A DNA stretch of 64,000 nt from Linanthus parryae (lineage: Eukaryota > Streptophyta > Magnoliopsida > Ericales > Polemoniaceae): assembly GCA_023055425.1 (NCBI GenBank), contig JALGPY010000035.1:983501-1047500 (forward strand), in the 5' to 3' direction. Both the position numbers and the translations under genes were made by a program. Below are positions 54,468-64,000 of this stretch, piece after piece. Position 1 is the stretch's first letter, and the number at the start of each line of letters is the position of its first letter. The notes below the pieces were generated by a model. That model saw only the letters and a list, made by a program, of their open reading frames with translations, was not told the origin of the DNA and did no database searches.

Positions 54468-54955
54468 CCTATTTTGCATGAATTAGTTCTTAAAGTGGAA
54501 TGTGTAGAAAATGAAAATGAGCTGTTGATTTGATTATGTGTTGGATCAAATCGGTTCTGGACCTTCCAAACTTACTCCTAAACAAAGTCAAGACAGTATC
54601 CTTGAAGATACCGAGCAACTAGCCGTTGGAGGAAGCTGTTAGAAGAGTCAAGATTTGCAGCTGCTTTTTAGGAAAGTTTGTTGAGAAGATTTAGAAGATC
54701 TTCAATTCAAACAGGCTTCTTAAAAGATGAAGTTACTGAAGAATTTTGAAGACACAACATAGAGCAATACATAAAGACATTCAAACAACACAGAGGATTG
54801 ACAAGCAACCCAGAAGCAGATCTATATCACTCAATCCAATCATCTGAAGAACACTACATTCTCTCTGAAGACTTAGTTCTCAATGTTCTTCTCTTCTGAT
54901 CATCATTTGTATATCATTTAGAAAATACTTCTAGATCTTATTCTCTTAGATGGAT
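54468..54955 (+). repeat. SIRE 3' LTR, middle piece
   Basis: Non-coding LTR DNA that includes ACTAGCCGTTGGAGGAAGCT, a word typical of SIRE-type LTRs as I remember them, and a likely leader region rich in ACATTCTCTCTGAAG. It is interrupted at 54955 by Angela-like element B. Confidence 0.65.
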
Positions 54956-56249
54956 TGTTGGAATAGATGCCCTAGAGGCAATCTAGTTTAGTATGAACTT
55001 ATTTTGGCTAGAATATTAATTGTTTTATTTATTAGATATTTAATAAAATGAAGTCCTTATATTTACAATTGTTTTGTTTATCTTAAATATCCCTAGTCCA
55101 TTATAATGATTAAATGGGACAATCATCTATAGACAAGTATGGTGTTGGATTGATATGGAGATATCATGATCCAACACATGGGTATGCATTAAGGGTAATG
55201 GCATACTGGATTGACCCATCTCCGAGAAGGCTACATACATGTTATGTAAAGTTACAAGCGCTTCTCGTGGTGACAACGGTATTGTCATCCTTAGACTTGA
55301 AATCACTAGATTATCTAGTTGTGCATTATTGTGATTTTGGTAGCGTCAAACGCTACACTGTAACTGGGTAACCATAAAGGCGCGTACCGGATACAACAAG
55401 AAGCAAGCTTAGGAATCATAGTCGACGTAGATAGAATTTGTCCCTCCCATATAACGGGAGAAAATATCCGAGCCCACTGAGGGATAGTGCTTATGGAATG
55501 TCTGGCCAGACTCAAATAAATCAATACGGGATATTGATGTTATTTGCACGAATAAGGCTATTCCCAGGATCGAGAAACTATGGATTGGATATACGAGTGT
55601 GACTTGTATGTCTCGTATCCAATCCGGATATATAGACAAAGGGATGAGACAATTACTTGCACAAGGTTTGTCGGATGACTATTCTATTAGTTGGCTAGAA
55701 TGGATGTCTTGCTAGAGACCGCTCCGTATTAGCAAATTGTTGCTACCAACTAGATAGAACCTATGGGGTCACACGCTGCAAATGGTTGAACCAGATTTGG
55801 GAATTATTTTAATATGATTAATTAGTTAGAAGGATCACTTTGCAACACCTTGCAAACTTAGTAGGACTAATATGCAAGGAAGGGACTAATCCGAACTCAT
55901 GTAGGATTAGGAAGGGCCTTTAGGTAGTTGACAAAGAGTTGTTGGATTATATAAAAGATGCTCCTAACTTCCTTCCCACACTAATGCTCATAACATAAGT
56001 TGAGTGGGAGAGAACAAAAGAGATAGAGCAAGACACAAGGAGGCCGAACCCGACCCCTTGGTCCGCCCCTTACCCGTCGGCCACAAAGAGACGTGACACA
56101 ATTCACGTTACAAGTCATCACAGGAGAACCCTAAGGTGTGTAACATGATTCTTCCCTTACCATCGTTATGATTCTCTACCTGTGATCCTTGGAGGATCTT
56201 GAATGAATAATTTATCTTTCCGCTGCGTATCCATGATCAAAACCCTACA
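54956..56249 (+). repeat. Element B 5' LTR
   Basis: Length is 1,294 bp. A TATA box TATATAAA is at 55948-55955. The hairpin GTAGCGTCAAACGCTAC is at 55340-55356. It ends AACCCTACA at 56249. Confidence 0.92.
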
Positions 56250-56266
56250 GTGTATCAGAGCCACAT
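56250..56266 (+). other. Element B primer-binding site
   Basis: GTGTATCAGAGCCACAT corresponds to the GTGGTATCAGAGCC site of element A with one base lost or changed. Confidence 0.75.
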
Positions 56267-57894
56267 GTCGTAGAACATTGACGTGGTTTATGTGTTACGT
56301 TTTTATAGTCTTACACTTTAAATTTGTTGTTTATCGCGTAAAACGGACAAATCAAGCATATGATGCAGTTTGTCAATAATTCAAACAAATAAGACCTAAT
56401 TTTTTCATTGGATGCATGAATTAGTGAGTTTGAGAAATTTTAGGATCGTAGATCTAGGGTTTGGGCACCAATTTAGAAACTAGTTTCAAATTTGAAAACT
56501 TTTTGGACTTGGGGAACAAGGAAGGAGTTGTTTTGGAAACAGCTTAGGAGATTTGGCCCTATGACCGCCCCTCTCCCTTCCTTGCAGCCCAAGCCACCTA
56601 GGCCGAGGGCCTAGGCGGTCGGCCAACCCCACGGGTTGGGCCAGCCGGCCTAGGCTCGGCCCGGGGCGGCTCCAACGTGTTTCGGCCATATGATGGTGGG
56701 CCCCTTGGATTGTTTTAATCCTAGAAGTCCTAAAATCAATTAAAAATTGACCAAGAGCATTAAAACTAGATTTTAATTGTTTATGTACAAATCGCATGGT
56801 GGTTGGATATGGCCTTAGGATGTGGTTTGATGTGATTGTTTAATTTTGGATTTTGGTTTACAGCCCGCGAGCCGATCAATTAATGTAATAATTAATTAGG
56901 GTTTACGGCCTGCGAGCTGATTTTTTTCTCAACTCGTGAGCTTTATTTTATTTAGTATAGTTGTTAGCTAGTGCTAGATAGAATAGATTGTTAGCCTAGA
57001 TTGGAGAAAAGAAGCCCGATGCCAAAGAAAGACACAAAAGATGAAGCATTGAGCATTCCACATGACTATGAAGGATGGACCAAAAGATGGAGGCGCATGG
57101 AGATGTGTTTGCTATTTTGGGTTCATAGATACTCCCATTGGCTTGAGAATATCTTAGTCTAGAAAAGACCATATCCATATCACGTTTTTCTTTATTTTGT
57201 GGTTGTTTATTTTTCTGTCTTATTATTTTGTGATTGGTGTATGGATGATGCATGCAATTAGGATAATAAGATAATTAACAACCCGGATCTATAATTTAGA
57301 TTTGTGCCCAAACTCAAAATAGATAGATCAGTTGATATGGATCAACAAAGCAATTAAAATTGAATTTTAAAATCCGTCAAAATTCAAATATTGTGTTTTT
57401 ACCTTATCGTTATTTAAACACTCATTGTCATCATGATTTATCAAGTTCGTGCATGCCAAAGCAGGGCGACTTGGTTCATAATGATGTAATGAGATGGCAC
57501 AAGCAAGTAATGTGCAATTGTTTTAATAAGAGGTTGGACACAACTAGGTTACTAATATGATTAAAACCCAGAGGCAATCAATTGGGATTATCCATGCCGA
57601 TGGATAATAAGGAGTTATTTGCCCAATTGAACCAAGAGCTACATGGGATGCAATTGGAATTGTTCCTACCTAAAGTAGTCGAATTTCGGGTGACTTGCCA
57701 AAGCAAGCTCAAAAGGAAATGAAACATGGATCTTGGCCCACTAGAAAATATAATGATATTTTCCGCATTAATATCTTGAGGGTTATTAATCCGTAGAAAA
57801 ATAGTGGGAGCTATATTTAATAACCTAGCCATTATTGAATATAGTCAAAAGTTCACAAATACTAACTTGCGTATTTTCCTTTTGTAGAATTCCA
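56267..57894 (+). other. Element B 5' untranslated leader
   Basis: Non-coding; parallel to the leader of element A. It ends TTTTCCTTTTGTAGAATTCC before the gag ATG, the same acceptor-like sequence as in element A. No gene is seen. Confidence 0.6.
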
Positions 57895-58662
57895 AATGGC
57901 AAACAACTCATCGAGTTAACAACATTACCTACGCTCTGTCCTTGAGAAGGACAAGCTCTCTGGAACCAATTTCCTTGATTGGTACAGAAACTTGAGAATC
58001 GTTCTCAAGAAAGAGAAGAAACTGTACACAATAGAGGAGCATGTTCCAGCAGGTCCAGAGAACAATACTCCTGCAGCCCTAAAGGCGTATCAGAAGCGTG
58101 TTGATGACGATGATGATTTGGCCTGCCTCATGCTATGCATCATGTCCTTTGAGCTTCAGAAGCAACATGAGAACATGAATGCAGTCGATATGATCGAACA
58201 CTTGAAGCAGCTTTTTCAAGAGCAGGCAAGGGTTGAGAGGTATGAAGTTTATAAGGCATTGTTCAAATGTCATCTGGCTGAAGGAAACCCTGTGGGACCT
58301 CATGTACTCCGTATGATCGGGTACTTAGAGAATCTCGCATGACTAGGGTTCCCGTTCGGCCAAGAGTTGGCCACCGATCTCGTGTTGAAATCGTTGCCTG
58401 AGAGTTATGGACAGTTCATTATGAACTATAAGATGAACGAGATCGTGAAACCACTGCCAGATTTACTCAAGTGTTGAGGACATCTGAACAACGCATCAAC
58501 AAGGGTAAGGGCAAGGCCATTATGATGGTGCAAAAAGGAAAGGGAAAAAGTTTTGCCTCATCCTCCAAGGGCAAAGGCAAGTCAGTATCCACGTCCAAGG
58601 AACCTGTCCTTAAGCCTGTTGATGGCATTGCCAAAGGTGTGACTAAAGGTGAGTGTCACTAA
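57895..58662 (+). pseudogene. gag: Element B gag, broken
   Basis: The best fragment, 57992-58342, reads MRIVLKKEKKLYTIEEHVPA, MNAVDMIEHLKQLFQEQARV and NPVGPHVLRMIGYLEN, then a stop. The segment 58471-58662 is the Lys/Gly-rich linker up to TKGECH. The N-terminal part (57895-57990) is out of frame. Confidence 0.85.
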
Positions 58663-59730
58663 TGCAGTCAGCCTGCACACTGGAGGAGGAATTGCCCAAA
58701 ATATCTGGAGGATAAGAGGCTTGGAATAGTGATTACACCACCACCACCACCACGTATTTTTGCTGTAAATGTCAATTTAACTATCTCTACATCATGGGTA
58801 TTGGATACTGGGTGTGGATCTCACATTTTTGAAAATGTGCAGGATCTAAAGAGAAGTAGAAGATTGACTAAAGGGGAGATAGACCTGCGTGTTGGGAATG
58901 GAGCAAAGGTTGCTGCATTGGCCGTAGGCGTGTACGAGGTGTCTCTGCCTCCCAGATTAGTTTTAGAATTAAATAATTGCTATTTTGTGCCTGTTATGAG
59001 CAGGAACATTATTTCTATTTCTTGTTTGGACAACGAAGGTTTTATTATTTCAATAAAGAACAATTTTTGTTCAATTTATTTTAATAATATTCACTATTGT
59101 AGTGCGCAATTATTTAATGGACTATATGTCCTTGATCTAAGCAATCCCGTGTACAACATTAATACTAAGAGGATAAAAATAAATGATTTAAATCCTGCTT
59201 ACTTATGGCACTGTCATTTAGGCCACCTAAACGAGAAACGTGTATCTAGACTCCATAAGGATGGATTTCTAGACTCATTTAATTTTGAATCATATAAGAC
59301 ATGTGAGGCTTGTTTATTGGGAAAAATGACAAAGTCTCCTTTTAATAAGAAATGTGAGAGGACTAGTGAGCAATTGGCGCTCGTGCATACTGATGTATGT
59401 GGGCCATTTGCCACGCCTGTCATGGGTGGTTACGTCTACTTCATCTCATTTACTAATGATTTCAGTAGTTATGGATTTGTATACCTTATGAAGGACAAAT
59501 CCGAATCCTTTGAAATGTTCAATGAATTCAAGAGTGAAGTAGAGAAGAAACTTGGCAAGAGTATCAAGGCTCTACGATCGGATCGTGGAGGAGAGTACTT
59601 GTGCAAGAGTTTGACGACTATCTTAGAGAGTGTGGGATCGTGTCCCAACTCACTCCGCCCGGAATGCCACAGTGGAATGGCGTGTCCGAGAGAAGGAATT
59701 GAACACTATTGGATATGGTTTGATCTATGA
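58663..59730 (+). pseudogene. pol: Element B zinc knuckle, protease and integrase N-terminal part
   Basis: The knuckle reads CH-stop-CSQPAHWRRNC: the Tyr codon has become a stop and the Gly before His is Ala. The protease WVLDTGCGSHIF is intact. The pre-integrase zinc domain (LWHCHLGHLNEKRV, CEACLLGKM) and integrase Asp residues (LALVHTDVCGPF, ALRSDRGGEYL) are present. The frame slips after ESVGS, near 59640. Confidence 0.88.
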
Positions 59731-60280
59731 TGTGTCAAACCGACCTTCCATTATCATTTTGGGGCTACGCTCTATTAAGTGCATCTTTCACCATTAACCA
59801 TGTTCCATCTAAATCGGTCATGAAGACACCACATGAGATGTGGAGTGGGAGGCGTCCTACATTTTCGTTCATGAAGATTTGGGGCTGCAATGTCTATGAA
59901 AAGCGTTTACAATCTGACAAGCTAGGTCCAAATTCGGATAAGTGTAAGTTTGTGGGGGTACCCTAAGGAAACTAAGGGTCACTACTTCTACAATACAACT
60001 AAGAACAAAGTGTTTGTTGCTCGGTCCGGCGTGTTTAAGAGAGTTTGTCTCTAAAGAAGAAAGTGGGAGGAATGTAGAACTTGGAGAAATTTAAGAACCA
60101 CAAAACACTGATCCTACTATGCAACATGAACATGAACCACAAGAAGTTTTCGAACAACCTGTTCAAGTAGCACAAGAGCTTCATAGATCTAGTAGAGTGC
60201 GCCAGGAGCAAGAGAGGTATGGACTTCTTGTGACTGAGTCCGGTGACACGATGCTCATAGATGATGAGCATACTACCTAT
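59660..60280 (+). pseudogene. pol: Element B integrase C-terminal part
   Basis: The third catalytic Glu is kept in one frame (WNGVSERRN followed by a stop). The segment 59727-59966 reads LPLSFWGYALLSASFTINHV and DKLGPNSDKCKFVGVP. The rest is linker with stops and frame changes. Confidence 0.82.
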
Positions 60281-60289
60281 TAAGAGGCC

Positions 60290-60917
60290 ATGAAAGGGCC
60301 GGACTCTCAGAAGTGGCTTGAATCAATGAGATCCGAGATGGAATCCATGTATACCAACAAAGTATGGACTTTGGTGGAACCGCCCGAAGGGGCGCAACCC
60401 ATAGGGTGCAAGTGGGTCTTCAAGAAGAAGATCGAAATGGATGGTAATGTAATTACCTATAAGGGCCGAGGTGGCTAAAGGATTCAGACAGATTCATGGT
60501 ATTGACTATGATGAAACCTTTTCACCAGTCGATATGACCAAATCCATCTGAATCCTACTTGCAATTGCAACATACTATGGCTATGAGATTTGGCAGATGG
60601 ATGTCAAAACAGCATTCCTCTATGGGAATCTCCTCGAGGACGTGTATATGATACAACCTGAGGGTTTTGAAGATCCAAAGCAAGCCAACAAAGTCTCTAA
60701 GCTGCAACGATCCATTTATGTATTGAAGCAAGCTTCTAGGAGTGGGAATCGACGTTTTGATGAAGTAGTCAAAGAGTTTGGCTTCATCAGAAACGAAGAT
60801 GAGTCTTGTGTCTACAAGAAAGTTAGTGGGAGCTCTGTAGCTTTTCTGGTCTTGTATGTGGATGACATACTACTCATTGGAAACGACATTCCCATACTGC
60901 AATCTGTTACAGATTGA
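60290..60917 (+). pseudogene. pol: Element B reverse transcriptase, broken
   Basis: Fragments 60290-60478 (WVFKKKIEMDGNVITYKGRG) and 60597-60917 (MDVKTAFLYGNLLEDVYMIQ, LVLYVDDILLIGND). The catalytic YVDD is kept; a frameshift at GRGG and stops between fragments break it. Confidence 0.88.
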
Positions 60918-60935
60918 CTAGGAAAGTGTTTCTCA

Positions 60936-61858
60936 ATGAAGGACTTAGGGGAAGCAGCCTATATATTTGGTATAAAGATCTATAGAGATAGATCTAGAAG
61001 ACTGAAAGGCCTAACTCAAAGTACATATATTGACAAGGTGTTGAAACGGTTCAACATGCAAGACTCCAAGAAGGGATTCTTGCCCATGTCACATGAAATC
61101 ACTCTTTCTAAGAGCGATTGTCCTTCCAGTGAGATTGAGAATGAACACATGAGTAGAATTCCCTATGCCTCAGCCATAAGATCTATCATGTACGCCATGT
61201 TATGTATTAGACCAGATGTGTCATATGCCTTGAGTATGACAAGCAGATACCAATCCAATCCAGGTGAGAGTCACTGGATTGCAGTCAAGAACATCCTAAA
61301 GTACTTGAGAAGAACTAAGGATGCTTTCTTGATTTTTGGTGGTGAGGAAGAGTTACGTGTAAGAGGTTACACGGATGCAAGCTTCCAAACCGACAAAGAT
61401 GATTTCAGATCACAGTCGGGATATGTGTTTTGCCTAAATGGAGCAACAGTGAGCTGGAAGAGTTCCAAGCAAGAGACGGTGGCTGATTCTACAACAGAGG
61501 CTGAGTACATTGCTGCAAATGGCGCAACAAAGGAAGCTGTTTGGATTAAGAATTTTTTTTTATGAACTTGGTGTAGTTCCTAGCATTGCGGATCCAGTAG
61601 AGTTGTAATGTGACAACACTGGGTCGATCGCGCAATCAAAGGAGTCCCGGTCACACCAGAAATCCAAACATGTGCTCAGGAAGTTCCATCTTATTCGGGA
61701 TATTATCGATAGATGAGACGTTCGGATATGCAAGATTCCACAGATGAGAATATGTCAGATCCACTTACAAAGCCGCTCGTTCAACGCAAGCATGAAGGGC
61801 ACACTAGGAGCATTGGCATAGAGGATGCATCAGATTGGCTCTAGTGCAAGTGGGAGAC
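60936..61858 (+). pseudogene. pol: Element B RNase H and end of pol
   Basis: 209 codons from 60936 give YIFGIKIYRDRSRRLKGLTQ, YAMLCIRPDVSYALSMTSRY, RGYTDASFQTDKDDFRSQSG and TVADSTTEAEYIAANGATKE. A T8 run near 61551 causes the frameshift that ends it. The remaining pol text continues to 61842 in other frames. The polypurine tract GTGCAAGTGGGAGAC (61844-61858) precedes the 3' LTR. Confidence 0.88.
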
Positions 61859-63832
61859 TGTTTGAATAGATGCCCTAGAGGTAATCTAGTTTAGTATGAA
61901 CTTATTTTGGCTAGAATATTCATTTTATTATTTATTGGATATTTAATATAATGAAGTACTTAGATTTACAATTGTGTTGTTTATCTTAAATATCCCTAGT
62001 TCATTATCTATACTAATATAAAAAGCCAACGCCGAGTTTGGTGAAATCAATTTTTGAAGCCCGTCACATTTTTGTTTTCCCTAATTTTCCCACTACAATA
62101 AAGAAGCAGTGAACTTTTGTTGAGGGCTGGAATGTAAAAGACATTAACCCACTCCCTCTACCCATTATCTCCCTCTAAGCCACTACTTGCCCATGTTTTG
62201 AAAACTCTACCGTTTCAACAAACCACTGGCGAGAATGGTTGGTTGGCATTACTTCCAGTGGGTGTGTCTTCAGTATCAATTGCCTAAACTTGATGCGTTT
62301 GGTCGAATCTTGCCTTTGAGGTTCTTATAAATTCCCGATCTTTTTTTTTTTGTCATATGTGAACAATTTATTCTGTAGTTATAGTGTTACAATGTTTTCC
62401 CATTAAATTTCATAAATATATAGACCTGAAATTTCTAGGTTGGCTGAAAAGTTGTTTTCCGATGATGTTTATCTCCGCGAATGAAAAATTGAAGATAATC
62501 TGATGCTAATATTTTCATTTGTGTCTTACAATAGCAGATTTTTCTTCCCGTAGTTGAATATTGCTTGATTTTGTTAACATTTTATAATTATAACACACGC
62601 ATCGCGTGTGCCCAATATGCTAGTAATGATTAAATGAGACAATCATCTATAGACTAGTATGGGGTTGGATTGATATGGAGATATCATGATCCAACACATG
62701 GGTATGCATTAAGCGTAATTGCATACTGGATTGACCCATATCTGAGAAGGCTACATACATGTTATGTAAAGTCACAAGCGCTTCTCGTGGTGACTAACGA
62801 TATTGTCATCCTTAGACTTGAAGTCACTATATTATCTAATTGTGGATTATTGTGATTTTGGTAGCGTCAAACGCTACACCGTAACTGGGTAGCCATAAAG
62901 GCGCGTACCATATACAATAAGAAGCAAGCTTACGAATCGTGGTGGAATTAGATAGAATTTTTCGCTCCCCCATAATGGGAGAAAATATCCGAGGCCACTC
63001 GAGGGATAGTGCTTATGGAATGTCTGGCCAGACTCAAATAAATCAATATGGGATATTGATGTAATTTGCACGAATAAGGCTACTCCCTGGATCGAGAAAC
63101 TATGGATATAGAGACAAAGGGATGTCTCAATTACTTGCACAAGGTTTGTCGGATGACTATTCTATTAGTTGGCTAGAATGGATGTCTTGCTAGAGACGAC
63201 TCCATATTAGAAAATTGTTGCTACCAACTAGATAGAACCTATGGGGTCACACGCTACATAGGGCTGAACTAGATTTGGGAATTAATTTATATGATTAATA
63301 AATTAGAAGGATCACTTTGCAACACCTTGCAAACTTAGTAGGACTAATATGCAAGGAAGGGACTAATCCGAACTCATGTAGGATTAGGAAGGGCCTTTAG
63401 GTAGTTGACAAGGAGTTGTTGGACTATATAAAGGATGCTCCTAACTTCCTTCCCACACTAATTCTCATAACATAAGTTGAGTGGAAGAGAACAAAGGAGA
63501 GAGAGCAAGACACAAGGAGGCCGAACCCGACCCTTCGGTCCGCCCCTACCCGTCGGCTAGCCCTCTCTTTGATCCTCGTTGCGTGATTTCTTCTTCCTCT
63601 TCCTCTGGTCCAAGTTAGCACAAAGGAGAAGGAATATCTAGACATCAACCCCAGGCGTGGATCAACCATAGAGACATGAAAAAATTCACGTTACAAGTCA
63701 TCACAGGAGAACCCTAAGGTGTGTAACATTATTCTTCCCTTACCATCGTTATGATTCTCTTCCTGTGATCCTTGGAGAGTCTTGAATGGATAATTTATCT
63801 TTCCGCTGCGTATCCATGATCAAAATCCTATA
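61859..63832 (+). repeat. Element B 3' LTR, with Helitron insert
   Basis: It starts TGTTTGAATAGATGCCC and ends AATCCTATA. A hairpin GTAGCGTCAAACGCTAC is at 62861-62877 and a TATA box at 63425-63432. The Helitron occupies 62007-62623. Confidence 0.9.
62007..62623 (+). mobile_element. Non-autonomous Helitron, 617 bp
   Basis: The 5' end is TCTATACTAATATAAAAAG. The 3' end is a 7-bp hairpin CACACGC-ATC-GCGTGTG (62594-62610), then CCCAATATG and the terminal CTAG. It sits between A and T without target duplication. Removing it gives CATTATAATGAT, exactly the sequence in the 5' LTR at 55099-55110. It encodes no RepHel protein, so it depended on another copy. Confidence 0.92.
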
Positions 63833-64000
63833 TTTTCAAGGTGAACAATAGAGAAATCTTAGTTAATCAGTTAGCTAGAGCATGTACTAGATAGGTTAGT
63901 GAGGACCACAAGCTGTAACAAATTAAGGCATCTCTTTGTGCTTGAGATCTATGGCTTAGCTTTTGATTAATAAGAATCGAGTTGAAAATCCTGCAGGGAT
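63833..64000 (+). repeat. SIRE 3' LTR, last visible piece
   Basis: Non-coding A/T-rich LTR DNA that continues beyond the window. It includes TTGATTAATAAGAATCGAG, with an AATAA-like polyadenylation word. The assignment to SIRE rests on position and on the absence of another start. Confidence 0.5.

Larger units (their letters stand above)
54956..63832 (+). mobile_element. Angela/BARE-like Ty1/copia element B, plus strand
   Basis: LTRs are at 54956-56249 and 61859-63832; the second is longer because it holds a Helitron. The LTR start TGTTGGAATAGATGCCCTAG and the internal proteins match element A, in opposite orientation. No target duplication is visible (TGGAT before, TTTTC after). Gag and pol have many stops and frameshifts. 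Confidence 0.93.
1..64000 (+). mobile_element. Outer SIRE/Maximus-like Ty1/copia retrotransposon, split by insertions
   Basis: The SIRE segments are 1-1170, 2630-8677, 23733-23760, 54468-54955 and 63833-64000. Everything else is inserted DNA with its own termini. The order gag, protease, integrase, RT, RNase H is Ty1/copia. The long extra coding region after pol and the purine tract AAGGGGGAGATTG directly before the 3' LTR are typical of the SIRE/Maximus lineage. The 5' LTR and start of gag lie before the window, and the 3' LTR continues past its end. Many stops and frameshifts show it is old and inactive. Lineage is assigned from remembered family features, not from a search. Confidence 0.85.

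Overview
This is a stretch of flowering-plant nuclear DNA, probably eudicot, though the species cannot be fixed from sequence alone. It is made entirely of transposable elements. I see no host gene, tRNA, rRNA or CRISPR array. The plant assignment rests on the families present: a SIRE-type and two Angela-type Ty1/copia elements, a Tat-lineage Ty3/gypsy element with two RNase H domains and an antisense plant-mobile-domain gene, Athila-type LTRs, a CACTA transposon with TNP2 and TNPA-like genes, and a Helitron.

The layout is a set of nested dolls. The outer element is an old SIRE/Maximus-like copia on the + strand: gag from base 3, pol to about 5815, a post-pol ORF region at 6272-8060, and a 3' LTR starting at 8449. 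A 1,459-bp Athila-type solo LTR (1171-2629, target duplication ACAGT) sits in its gag-pol junction. The SIRE 3' LTR has been hit three times: by a 15-kb CACTA element (8678-23732, duplication AGT), 28 bp further on by a Tat-like gypsy on the minus strand (23761-54467, duplication CCTAT), and by an Angela-like copia (54956-63832). The last piece of the SIRE LTR runs off the window end (63833-64000).

There is a second level of nesting. The 3' LTR of the Tat element holds a young non-autonomous gypsy (24253-34045, duplication AGCAC) with 2,139-bp LTRs that differ at about five positions, and an intact 865-codon gag-protease ORF. The 3' internal region of the Tat element holds a second Angela-like copia on the minus strand (38699-47165, duplication TAGGC), inserted in a 26-bp hairpin minisatellite. 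The 3' LTR of the right-hand Angela element carries a 617-bp Helitron (62007-62623). Paralogous copies inside the window supply the empty sites for the young gypsy and the Helitron.

Nearly all pol genes are dead through stops, frameshifts and, in two integrases, changed catalytic residues. The parts that look alive or biologically interesting are the following. The young gag-pro element carries 18 copies of a perfect 14-bp palindrome, TGCGTATATACGCA, arranged mostly in pairs. The CACTA element carries a ~120-bp tandem array very rich in TTGAC, a small viroplasmin/RNase-H1-N-like protein with a C-terminal membrane segment, and a SUMO-interaction-like ORF. The Tat element carries an antisense PMD gene. 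The palindrome system is my best candidate for something undescribed.
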